Assembly (NCBI GenBank): GCA_947476745.1
Contig: CANJRG010000011.1
Location: 62,001 to 126,000 of the forward strand
Length of the DNA stretch: 64,000 nt
Origin: Acidimicrobiia bacterium
GTDB lineage: Bacteria > Actinomycetota > Acidimicrobiia > Acidimicrobiales > CAIXPF01
Reading direction: 5' to 3'
Shown: one piece after another, positions 53,337-61,013 of the stretch
Layout of the letters: the number at the start of each line of letters is the position of its first letter
How positions within the stretch are numbered: the first letter of the stretch is position 1
Translations under genes and position numbers: made by a program
The notes under the pieces: model-generated
The model's input: only the letters and a program-made list of their open reading frames with translations
Database searches by the model: none
What the model was told of the DNA's origin: nothing

Positions 53337-54080
53337 ATGCGGATGCTGCTGCTGTCGAACTCGACCAACCACGGCGAGACGTTCCTGGCCCACGCCCGCG
53401 AGCGGATCGCCGAGTTCGCCCGGGGCGAGCCGGTGTCCTTCGTGCCCTTCGCCCTCGCCGACCGGGACGGCTACACCGAACGGGTGCGCAACGCCCTCGG
53501 GTTGGAGGTCGTCGGGGTTCATCGTGACGGGCAGCCGGCCCGGGCCATCGCCGAGGCGCGGTGCCTGTTCGTCGGCGGTGGGAAGACGTTCCTGTTGCTC
53601 GACGCCCTCTACCGGCTCGGGGTGCTCGAGGTGCTGCGCCGTCGCGTCCGTTCGGGCGAGCTGGCCTATGCCGGCGCCTCGGCGGGGACCAACGTCGCGG
53701 CGCCGACGATCCGCACCACCAACGACATGCCCATCGTCGACCCGCCGGGTCTGGCGGCGTTGGGCCTGGTGCCGTTCCAGATCAACCCCCACTACGTCGA
53801 CGCCGACCCGGGCTCGACGCTGATGGCGGAGACCCGGGCGGAGCGCCTGGCGCAGTTCCTCGAGGTCTCCGACGTCGCGGTGGTGGCGCTCTACGAGGGG
53901 GCGTGGATCGAGATCGACGGCGACGACCGCCGGATCGGCGGGAAGAACGGGGCGTTGGTGTTCCACCGGGGTGGTACCGAACGGCTCGGGACGTCGGCCG
54001 ATCTCGACCGCTGGTGGCGTCAGGGCAGCTTCGACGTGGACCGGGTGCGTTTCGACGGCGCACCCGGGCCGGTGGGGTAG
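53337..54080 (+). CDS. pepE: Peptidase E (alpha-aspartyl dipeptidase, family S51)
   Basis: A 247-residue peptidase. The nucleophile elbow YAGASAGTNVA near residues 113-123 contains the catalytic Ser, preceded by LFVGGGKTFLL near 79 (GGGNTF in relatives) and followed by the conserved FQINPHYVD near 147. Family members cleave N-terminal Asp-Xaa dipeptides. ATG 53337 is preceded at 6 bases by GGAG, and the gene follows the PIG-L gene closely. Probably cytoplasmic. Confidence 0.87.
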   Translation: MRMLLLSNSTNHGETFLAHARERIAEFARGEPVSFVPFALADRDGYTERVRNALGLEVVGVHRDGQPARAIAEARCLFVGGGKTFLLLDALYRLGVLEVLRRRVRSGELAYAGASAGTNVAAPTIRTTNDMPIVDPPGLAALGLVPFQINPHYVDADPGSTLMAETRAERLAQFLEVSDVAVVALYEGAWIEIDGDDRRIGGKNGALVFHRGGTERLGTSADLDRWWRQGSFDVDRVRFDGAPGPVG

Positions 54081-54105
54081 GGCTCGTCTGGTCGGGTCCG
54101 GTCCG

Positions 54106-54888
54106 TCAGGCCACGGTGGCGTGGAACACCATGCGGCCGCTGCGGGCCCGGCTGTCGAGCCGTTCCCGCACCCGCCGGCTCAGCCGGCGCGGTCGGTTGC
54201 CGTCGAGGTGCAGCGCCCAGGTGCGGTTGCTGCTCCACGGATCGAAGCGGCGCACGTCGGTGAAGCCGGCGTCGCGCAGCAGCCCTTCGACCGCAGCCGG
54301 GTTCGGGCCCCAGTGGTTGCTGGCATCGTTGTTCATCGACGCGCCCGGGTAGTACGCCGCAGCCGGTACGTCGACGTCGAGCAGGTCGACCAGGGTCTCC
54401 ACCACCAGCGTTCCCCTGGTCACCTCGCGGACCCGGCGGAGATACCCGAGCGGATCGGGGGCGTGGTAGAGCACGCCGAGGAACAGCACCACGTCGTAGG
54501 TGCCGTCGACGGCCTCGGGGGTGAGTTCCTCGACTGATACCAGGCGATCCTCGACCGTACTTCCGAGTATGTCGCGCATCCAGTCGAAGTTCCGTCGGGC
54601 GTCGTTGCCGGGCCATTCCCAGCACCAGCGATCGGTGGCCATCACCCGCTCGGCACCGCGGGCCTCGCACTCGAAGGCGAAGAAGCCGTCGTAGCTGCCG
54701 ATGTCGAGCACCGTGCGGTCCGTCAGGTCGGCCGGCAGGTGCAGGATCTCGAGCTTGTTCAGCGTGTCGTCATACCCGGGGGTACGCAGACCGTCGCCGA
54801 GGTCGAAGGTGTGGAACCACGAACGGGTGGCGATCTCCTGCGCGAGGCCGGCACGGTCGAGGTCGGCCTTCGGGCGCAACGTGGTCAT
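54106..54888 (-). CDS. SAM-dependent methyltransferase, CmoB/DUF1698-like
   Basis: A 260-residue methyltransferase. The SAM-binding motif VLDIGSYDGFFAFECEARG is near residues 60-78, with YDVVLFLGVLYHAPDPLGYL near 132. The N-terminal ITRSWFHTFDLG-like segment and GNDARRNFDW are shared with CmoB, a tRNA wobble-uridine modifying enzyme, but most actinobacterial relatives act on small molecules or are uncharacterised. The CmoB-specific substrate residues cannot be confirmed by eye. ATG 54888 follows a TAGAAC hexamer by 6 bases. Divergent from a small ABM-like gene. Confidence 0.78.
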   Translation of the reverse strand: MTTLRPKADLDRAGLAQEIATRSWFHTFDLGDGLRTPGYDDTLNKLEILHLPADLTDRTVLDIGSYDGFFAFECEARGAERVMATDRWCWEWPGNDARRNFDWMRDILGSTVEDRLVSVEELTPEAVDGTYDVVLFLGVLYHAPDPLGYLRRVREVTRGTLVVETLVDLLDVDVPAAAYYPGASMNNDASNHWGPNPAAVEGLLRDAGFTDVRRFDPWSSNRTWALHLDGNRPRRLSRRVRERLDSRARSGRMVFHATVA

Positions 54889-54894
54889 ACGCCT

Positions 54895-54900
54895 GTTCTA
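54895..54900 (-). promoter_or_regulatory. Possible leaderless -10 box of the methyltransferase gene
   Basis: Reads TAGAAC on the reverse strand, 6 bases before ATG 54888; weaker match (last base is C). Confidence 0.3.
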
Positions 54901-54934
54901 CCAGGGGCACAGCGGCCTCCTGCGGGACCCGCGG

Positions 54935-54940
54935 TAGGTT
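54935..54940 (+). promoter_or_regulatory. Leaderless -10 box of the ABM-like gene
   Basis: TAGGTT lies 6 bases before ATG 54947. Confidence 0.45.
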
Positions 54941-54946
54941 CGGGAC

Positions 54947-55186
54947 ATGATCGCGGCCGAACAGTCCGGATACCTCGGCCACGAGTGGGCCCGGGACGGG
55001 CTGGGGATCACCGTCAGCTACTGGCGCAGCGAGGCCGACGCCCGGGCGTGGAAGCACGTGGCTGCTCACGTGGTGGCCCGGCAGCGGGGCCGGGAGGACT
55101 TCCACGCCGACTACCGGGTCCGGGTGGCGCAGGTCGAGCGCGAGTACGGGCCCGCTGCCCGGACCGACGAGGACCGGCACGGCTGA
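54947..55186 (+). CDS. Short antibiotic-biosynthesis-monooxygenase-like (ABM) protein
   Basis: A 79-residue protein matching the later part of the ABM ferredoxin-like fold: SGYLGHEWARDGLGITVSYW, SEADARAWKHVAAH and DYRVRVAQVEREYG. Usual ABM-family members are about 95-105 residues with an extra first beta strand (VIFRS-type) which is absent here. The start after TAGGTT suggests it is nevertheless expressed as a short form; alternatively it is an N-terminally truncated copy. Function of such stand-alone ABM proteins is often unknown. Confidence 0.6.
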   Translation: MIAAEQSGYLGHEWARDGLGITVSYWRSEADARAWKHVAAHVVARQRGREDFHADYRVRVAQVEREYGPAARTDEDRHG

Positions 55187-55301
55187 GTGCCGCTGGGCAC
55201 CGCAGCGGTCCCGGGCACCGCGAGCGGCGCCGCGGCAGTCGGCTCGCCGGGTTGTCGGGTTGTCGGTGGCGGCTCACCGTGCCGTTACCGGGACGCCGCC
55301 G

Positions 55302-57767
55302 TCACCGGACCACACCGTCGGCCCGCAGGGCTTCGATGCGGGCGTCGTCGTAGCCGAGCGTACCGTTCAGTACCTCGGTGGTGTGCTGGCCGTAGACGGG
55401 GCCCGGCGCCACCGTGTGGCCGGGGGTGCGTGACAGCCGGAAGCGGGGACCCTCGAGCACCAGTGGACCGAGCAGAGCGTGATCGACGGTGACGAAGTGG
55501 CCGAGGTGCTGCAACTGGGCATCGGCGAGGACCTCGACGGTGTTCTGCACCTGGTGCGCCGCCACCCCCGCGGCCTGCAGCGTCAGCTCGAGGGTGGCCG
55601 CGTCCTGGTCGGCGGTCCACGCCGCCAGCATGGTGTCGAGCTCGTCGCGGCGGGCCAGTCGTTCGGCCCGGTCCCAGCCGGCCAGCTCGGCCCGGCCCAA
55701 CAGGGTGGCCAGGGTCCGCCACTGGGCGTCGTCGGTACAGGCGATGGCCACCCAGCAGTCGTCCCCGGTGGTGGGGTAGATGCCGTGCGGTGCCAGATCC
55801 CGGTCGCTGTTGCCGGGCGCCTCGGCGTCGCGGCCGTTGATCTCGGCATCGAGCAGGGCGGTGGTGATGAAGTGCAGCGATCCCTCGGCCTGGGACAGGT
55901 CGAGGTGCTGGCCCTGGCCGGTCCGGCGGCGATGGTCGAGCGCGGCGAGCAGCCCTGCGAGCCCGAAGCGCGGGGAGACCACGTCGGTGTAGGCCCCGAA
56001 CGGCCCGGCGGCGGGCCGGCCGGGCCAGCGGGTGACCGCGGTGAACCCGAACATCGCCGTGGTCAGGTTGCCGTAGCCGGGCAGGTCCAGGGTGCCGGTC
56101 TGGCCGGGCAGGCAGCTCGACAGCAGGATGACGCCGGGGTTGACCTCGGCGAGGCGGCCGTAGCCGAAGCCCATCCGCTCGAGCGCTCCGGCGGAGAAGC
56201 TCTCCACCACCACGTCGCACCAGTGGACCAGGTCCCACAGCACGTCCTTGCCGGCCGGGGTGGAAAGATCGAGCTCCAGGCTGCGCTTGCCGGCATTGCC
56301 GTTGTGGAACAGCCCGCTGCCCTCGAGCGGGTGCTGTTCGTTGCCGGGATGGAAGGTCGGCGCGGTGCGGGCGAGGTCGGGCCGGGTGCGGGACTCGACC
56401 TTGACGACGTCGGCTCCGAAATCGGCCAGCAACCGCCCCACGTACGGACCGGCCACCGACCACGACAGGTCAAGCACCTTCAGCCCGGCCAACGCCGGCT
56501 CGGCGGGTGCCGTGGCCGGGCCCGACGTCGTGGCCGGGCCCGACGTCGTGGCCGGGCCCGGTGTTGCGGCGGACAGGGCAGGGGAGGCGGCAGGGTGGCG
56601 GTAGGTCGCGTCGTGCTCGCCGAGCCGCGGGGCCCGTTCCAAAGCCCGCAACGGTGTCGCCGAGGCGACGATGAACCGGCCCGGGTAGCGGTGGTCGCCG
56701 CCGGTGACCGGGTCATGGGTCAGGTCCCAGAACGCCCGGGCGGCGAGATGGTCGTTGTCCATGACCTCGCTCGGCGTGGCGACCGGGGCCAGCAAAACCC
56801 GTCGGCGTCGCGACTCCGCCAGCAGCTCGGACTTGCTGAAGCGGGCGGTGAACGCGGCGATGATCTCACCGAGGCGGTCCACCGCCGAGGCGGGCACCTC
56901 GCCGGTGAACAGTTGGGTGGCGAAGGAGGTCCAGGGCAGGTCGCGGGTGGCCTCGTCGCAACCGCCCTCCTCCCAGATCCAATGGAAGAGGTTGCGGTTG
57001 AACTCCTCCATCGCCGCGCCGAAGACCAGGGTGATGGACACCTCGCCGTCGGTGGCCGGGTACACCCATCGGGTCCGGTAGGCGCCGTAGTCGAGCCCGT
57101 CGCCGGCCCGACGCATGGCCGGAGCCTGCCAGGCGGCGTTGAGGAAGTAGCAGAACGCAGCCTGCAGGCACGAGACCTGGGCCGAGACCTCGGCGAACTG
57201 GCCCGCGCCGGAACGACCGCGTTCGGCCAGGGCTACCAGTGCGGCCACCGCCATGTCGGCGGCGCCGTGTTGGTAGGCCTGGGGCGACCCCCAGCGCAGC
57301 GGCGGCAGGTCGGGGTTGCCGCACAGCGCCGACTGGCAGGCGGAGGCCCCGATGATGAGGTCGGTGTCGACCCAGCCGGCCTTCGGTCCGTCGAGCCCGA
57401 AGGGGGTGAGCACCACGGTGATCAGCCCGGGGTTGCGGGCCGCGAGCGTGGCGTGGTCGAAGGGAAGGTCCTCGGGCCGTCCCGACCACAGCAGCACGTC
57501 GACGGCCGACGCCAACTCGGCCAGCTCGCCCCGGCCCGCCTCACTGGTCAGGTCGATGGTGACCGATCGCTTACCGCGGTTGTACGCCAGGTGCCACAGG
57601 CCGCGTTCGGGATCGGGCACGTCTCCGACGAAGGGCGAGCGGTGGCGGGCGGCGTTGCCGCCCGGTGGTTCGACCAGGATCACCTCGGCGCCGAGCTGGG
57701 CGAGCATGAACCCTGCTAGCTGCCCCCGATCGTCGGTGCAGTCGAGGACGCGGTACGGCGACAGCAT
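55302..57767 (-). CDS. Tandem CaiB/BaiF (class III) CoA-transferase fusion
   Basis: An 821-residue protein made of two CoA-transferase units. The first (about residues 1-385) starts SPYRVLDCTDDRGQLAGFMLAQLGAEV and carries GAADMAVAALVAL with a likely catalytic Asp; the second (about 415-821) starts LKVLDLSWSVAGPYVGRLLADFGADVVKVE and carries FGAYTDVVSPRFGL with the Asp. They are joined by a Gly-Pro-Ala-Thr-Thr-Ser repeat linker encoded by an 18-base tandem repeat. Class III enzymes move CoA between organic acids, e.g. carnitine, bile acids or steroid/fatty acids. ATG 57767 has GGGGGA 4 bases upstream. Substrates unknown. Confidence 0.85.
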   Translation of the reverse strand: MLSPYRVLDCTDDRGQLAGFMLAQLGAEVILVEPPGGNAARHRSPFVGDVPDPERGLWHLAYNRGKRSVTIDLTSEAGRGELAELASAVDVLLWSGRPEDLPFDHATLAARNPGLITVVLTPFGLDGPKAGWVDTDLIIGASACQSALCGNPDLPPLRWGSPQAYQHGAADMAVAALVALAERGRSGAGQFAEVSAQVSCLQAAFCYFLNAAWQAPAMRRAGDGLDYGAYRTRWVYPATDGEVSITLVFGAAMEEFNRNLFHWIWEEGGCDEATRDLPWTSFATQLFTGEVPASAVDRLGEIIAAFTARFSKSELLAESRRRRVLLAPVATPSEVMDNDHLAARAFWDLTHDPVTGGDHRYPGRFIVASATPLRALERAPRLGEHDATYRHPAASPALSAATPGPATTSGPATTSGPATAPAEPALAGLKVLDLSWSVAGPYVGRLLADFGADVVKVESRTRPDLARTAPTFHPGNEQHPLEGSGLFHNGNAGKRSLELDLSTPAGKDVLWDLVHWCDVVVESFSAGALERMGFGYGRLAEVNPGVILLSSCLPGQTGTLDLPGYGNLTTAMFGFTAVTRWPGRPAAGPFGAYTDVVSPRFGLAGLLAALDHRRRTGQGQHLDLSQAEGSLHFITTALLDAEINGRDAEAPGNSDRDLAPHGIYPTTGDDCWVAIACTDDAQWRTLATLLGRAELAGWDRAERLARRDELDTMLAAWTADQDAATLELTLQAAGVAAHQVQNTVEVLADAQLQHLGHFVTVDHALLGPLVLEGPRFRLSRTPGHTVAPGPVYGQHTTEVLNGTLGYDDARIEALRADGVVR
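56512..56565. repeat. 18-base tandem repeat, 3 copies, in the CoA-transferase linker
   Basis: Unit GTGGCCGGGCCCGACGTC twice perfectly and once diverged; encodes the interdomain Gly-Pro-Ala-Thr-Thr-Ser repeat. Confidence 0.9.
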
Positions 57768-57974
57768 TGGTTCCCCCATCTCTGCCGGCCGGGTGTCCCC
57801 TCCGGCCGGGGTCGTCACGGTACCGGACGCCGGAACGAGGGGTGGTAACGGTCCGCCGCCGGGCATGGGACTGCGACGAGCGGCGCGTCGCCCGGCGAGC
57901 TCCTGCCGGGGGATCTCCGCATCGACCCGGGTCTGATCGACGCCGGTCGACGGATGCACCGGTTCGGTGACCGA

Positions 57975-57980
57975 TACCAT
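57975..57980 (+). promoter_or_regulatory. Putative -10 box of the multicopper oxidase gene
   Basis: TACCAT with transcript start near 57987 and a leader of about 34 bases that carries GGAGG at 58007-58011. Confidence 0.4.
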
Positions 57981-58020
57981 CCGCTGGTGTCCGATCCGGA
58001 CACCTTGGAGGAACCGGAAC

Positions 58021-59559
58021 ATGGCGTCGTCCCGAAGGCTCGGCCTCGCTGCAGTCGTCGTCGCTCTGTGCGCTCTCCCCGCCTGCTCCGGCGGCGAGGA
58101 CCGGTCGGCCGCGAGCACCCGACCGGCGGAGACGGTGGCACCGCTGTCGACCACACCCGAGGGCGGCCCGGCCGTCGAGGCCAGCTTCGCCACGGTGCAG
58201 GGCCTGCCGTTCACCGAGCCGGAGGTGCTGCGCAGCCGCAACGGCACGCTGGACGTGACGCTCGACGTACGGGAAGCTCAGTACGAGGTGGGTGGGGTGA
58301 AGGTCAGCGGGATGACCTTCACCGGACAGTCCATGGGGCCGACGCTGGTGCTCGATCCCGGCGACACCCTCACCTTCAGCGTGGTCAACGGCCTCGACGA
58401 GGAGACGAACCTCCACGAACACGGGCTCCACGTGTCGCCCATAGGCATCTCGGACAACGTGCTGCGGGTCATGGAACCCGGCAGCACCAGCCCGGTGGTG
58501 GTGAACATCCCCGACGACCAGGCGCCCGGCACCTACTGGTACCACGCCCACCTGCACGGGTTCACCGAGGCACAGGTGATGGCGGGGCTGTTCGGGGCAC
58601 TGATCATCAACGGCCTCGGCGAACGGCTCCCCGCCGAGTTGCAGACCGGACTGCCCGACCACCTCGTGGCCCTGCACGACTACCAGCTCGCCGCCGGCAA
58701 CACCATCGTCACCACCGACATCGACTCGGGTGCGCCCACCACCCGGACGGTGAACGGCATGGTCAACCCGGTGCTCACCTCGCGGCCCGGACAGACCCAG
58801 TTGCTGCGCCTCGGGAACTTCAGCGCCGACATCTGGTACCGGCTCTTGATGGAGGGCACCACGTTCTCGGTCCTCGCCGAGGACGCCAGCCCGGCCGGGC
58901 GCGTCGACCAGCACGACGAGCTGCTGTTGCCGCCGGGGAAGCGGTTCGACGTCCTCGTCACCTGGCCGCAGGCGGGGTCCTTCAAGCTGCGCACCCTTCC
59001 CTACGACCAGGGTTCTCAGGGCGACAAGTACCCCGAGCGGGTGCTGATGACGGTGAACGTGGCCGGTGATGATAAGGCGACCCCGCCGCAGCCGACCACG
59101 ATGGGAGCGCTGCCCGACCTCGGGGACGCCGTGATCGCGCAACGTCGTACCGTGGTCTTCAGCGAGAACAACGAAGCCGGGAAGTTCTTCATCAACGGCC
59201 GCCAGTTCGACGGCAAGGTGCTGTTCACCCCGAAGCTGGGCACCGCCGAGGAGTGGACGCTGCGCAACGTCACCGGCGAGGACCATCCCTTCCACATCCA
59301 CGTGAACGATTTCCAGGTGATGTCGGTGAACGGCAAGCGCTACGACGCGGTGAGCCTGCAGGACATCGTGAAGGTGCCGGCGCACGGCGAGGTGGTGATC
59401 CGGCATCGCTTCGAGACCTTCACCGGGTCATTCGTCTTCCACTGCCACATCCTCGCCCACGAGGACCACGGCATGATGGCGATCGTCGACGTGAGGACCG
59501 ACGGGAAGCCGGCACCGGCGGGTACCGCCACCACCATGGGCCGCATGCCCGGCATGTAG
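58021..59559 (+). CDS. Multicopper oxidase lipoprotein
   Basis: A 512-residue protein. A lipoprotein signal with LPAC (Cys22) anchors it outside the membrane. The four copper-binding motifs are clear: LHEHGLHVSP and WYHAHLHG in the first cupredoxin domain, HPFHIHVNDF and FHCHILAHEDHGMM in the last. It therefore has type 1, 2 and 3 copper ligands of a laccase/CueO/CotA-type oxidase that couples substrate oxidation to water formation. Candidate roles are Cu(I), Mn(II), or phenol oxidation; none can be chosen. ATG 58021 has GGAGG 9 bases upstream. Divergent from the CoA-transferase. Confidence 0.92.
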   Translation: MASSRRLGLAAVVVALCALPACSGGEDRSAASTRPAETVAPLSTTPEGGPAVEASFATVQGLPFTEPEVLRSRNGTLDVTLDVREAQYEVGGVKVSGMTFTGQSMGPTLVLDPGDTLTFSVVNGLDEETNLHEHGLHVSPIGISDNVLRVMEPGSTSPVVVNIPDDQAPGTYWYHAHLHGFTEAQVMAGLFGALIINGLGERLPAELQTGLPDHLVALHDYQLAAGNTIVTTDIDSGAPTTRTVNGMVNPVLTSRPGQTQLLRLGNFSADIWYRLLMEGTTFSVLAEDASPAGRVDQHDELLLPPGKRFDVLVTWPQAGSFKLRTLPYDQGSQGDKYPERVLMTVNVAGDDKATPPQPTTMGALPDLGDAVIAQRRTVVFSENNEAGKFFINGRQFDGKVLFTPKLGTAEEWTLRNVTGEDHPFHIHVNDFQVMSVNGKRYDAVSLQDIVKVPAHGEVVIRHRFETFTGSFVFHCHILAHEDHGMMAIVDVRTDGKPAPAGTATTMGRMPGM

Positions 59560-59568
59560 CACCGGAAC

Positions 59569-59936
59569 CTAGGACCGGCGCCGGCCGGACCCGGGGCCGG
59601 TCACGTCGGTGATCACCTGTTCCCATGCGGCACCGACCCGGGTCATCGAGAACCGTGCGAGACAGTGCTCGCGTGCTGCCCGTCCTGGTTCGTCGGGTCG
59701 CTCGAACACCTCGGCGATCGCGGCCCGCCACGGCGGACGGCGTGCGATCGCCAACGAGCCGGCCGGTGACCCCGTCGAGCACGACGTCGGGCACACCTCC
59801 CACCGGGAACGCCACCGTGGGCCTGGCCGCCAGGCCGGCTTCGATCACCGCACCGGGAATGCCCTCGGTGTGGCTGGCAGGATCAGAGCGGACGACGCGG
59901 CGTAGATGCCGGCGACGTCGCGCACGGTTCCCAGGA
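59569..59936 (-). pseudogene. Glycosyltransferase family 4 remnant (C-terminal part, frameshifted)
   Basis: The reverse strand encodes the C-terminal third of a GT4 glycosyltransferase, spread over three frames. LLGTVRDVAGIYAASSALIL runs in one frame, SHTEGIPGAVIEAGLAA followed by FPVGGVPDVVLDGVTGRLVGD in a second, and AAIAEVFERPDEPGRAAREH to the stop in a third. Frame changes fall near 59871-59880 and 59730-59750. The N-terminal domain is missing; the sequence is fused to an asparagine-synthase remnant. Confidence 0.75.
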
Positions 59937-60409
59937 GCCGGCAACGATCGACCATGGCGCCGGGACGTACTTGTGCCGGAAGTACAGCGTCAGGGCGTCG
60001 CGGTCGACGGTCCGGTCGAAGGCGGGGTGGGCCCGCAACACGTCGAGCGTGGAGGCGAACACGAACTCACCGCTGCCGAGGGTGCCGTAGTACAGCGGCT
60101 TGTTCCCGAGCCGGTCCCGCACCAGGGTGAGCCGGCGCTCGCGTCGGTCCCACAGCCGGAACGCGTACATGCCGTCGCCGCGGCCCAGCACGTGGTCGAG
60201 CCCCCATCGGGCCACGGCCTCGACGAGGACCTCGGTGTCGGAGTGGCCACGGCGGACCACGCCCGCGGCGTCGAGGTCGGCGGCGAGCTGGTGGTGGTCG
60301 TAGATCTCGCCGTTGTACGTGAGCACCCAACGGCCGGCGGTGACCGAACCCGATGCCCGCGGCGGCTTCGCGGGTCGAGGATGCCGGCGATGCCGACGAT
60401 GCCGCACAT
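59937..60409 (-). pseudogene. Asparagine synthase (glutamine amidotransferase domain) remnant
   Basis: It begins correctly with MCGIVGIAGILDPR, including the Cys2 nucleophile of class-II glutaminases, but the RGPD...SIIDL block of about 50-60 residues is missing and the frame changes; then comes GRWVLTYNGEIYDHHQLAAD, GHSDTEVLVEAVARWG, YAFRLWDRRERRLTLVRDRLG and KPLYYGTLGSGEFVFASTLD, ending at YVPAPWSIVAG before the synthetase domain. At least one internal and one terminal deletion have occurred. AsnB homologues of this type often belong to polysaccharide clusters with glycosyltransferases, as the adjoining remnant suggests. Confidence 0.8.
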
Positions 60410-60642
60410 GGCCCCTCACGGTACCGCCGCACGGGCTGGACACGACCGGTCGGAGCGGGGACGGGAACCGCAGTGCCGCAGTGCTGACGGCCGTGTCCGC
60501 AGGCGGTGCGGGTGCGGGGCCGGGAGCGATTCGGGTCGTTCGGCCCGTGACGGGCAGCTCGGCCCGTGGGAGCTGGAGGGACCCGGGAGGTCCGGGTCGG
60601 CGTGCCGGCGGTTCCGGCACGAGTTCACAGTGGAGGTTATCC

Positions 60643-60900
60643 ATGTCGTTCAAGCGGGTCAGGGTTATGGCGGTTGCGGTGGTGGCCGCTGGTGGTGTGC
60701 TGGCGGCGGCGTCGCCCGCGTTCGCCGCTTCGAAGGCACCGGCCAAGGTGACGATCTGCCACTTCGAGGACACGAACCATGTGGGCGACGGCCGTATCGG
60801 CTCCGGTGAGGCCTACGCCGACGCTGCGGCCTGCGAGACGGCAGGTGGCACGGTAAAGACCATCGCCGCCAAGGCGCTGAAGGGCCACCGTCTGGCGTGA
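60643..60900 (+). CDS. Small secreted Cys-containing protein (85 residues)
   Basis: A signal peptide (MAVAVVAAGGVLAAASPAFA) is followed by about 55 mature residues with VTICHFEDTNH, YADAAACETAGG and a final KGHRLA. The start resembles secreted proteins that begin with a KVTICH motif and end with a GH, but the similarity is too short for a family call. GGAGG lies 6 bases before ATG 60643. Function unknown. Confidence 0.65.
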   Translation: MSFKRVRVMAVAVVAAGGVLAAASPAFAASKAPAKVTICHFEDTNHVGDGRIGSGEAYADAAACETAGGTVKTIAAKALKGHRLA

Positions 60901-60975
60901 TGCCGGGTCCCCCGATCCCGTGAGCGCCCGCCGGGTTCCGAGCCGGCGTTCATGAGGATTCGGTGAAGGTCCGTT

Positions 60976-60990
60976 TCACGATCCGCGTGA
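60976..60990. promoter_or_regulatory. Short palindrome upstream of the beta-helix gene
   Basis: TCACG and CGTGA arms around 5 bases, 24 bases before ATG 61014. It overlaps the expected promoter and may be an operator. Confidence 0.3.
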
Positions 60991-61013
60991 GGGGATTGTG
61001 GTGTGATCTACCG

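Noticed and set aside
55479-57719. Long forward frame opposite the CoA-transferase
   Set aside because: Gly/Arg/Val-rich shadow of a recognised enzyme; no start signal.
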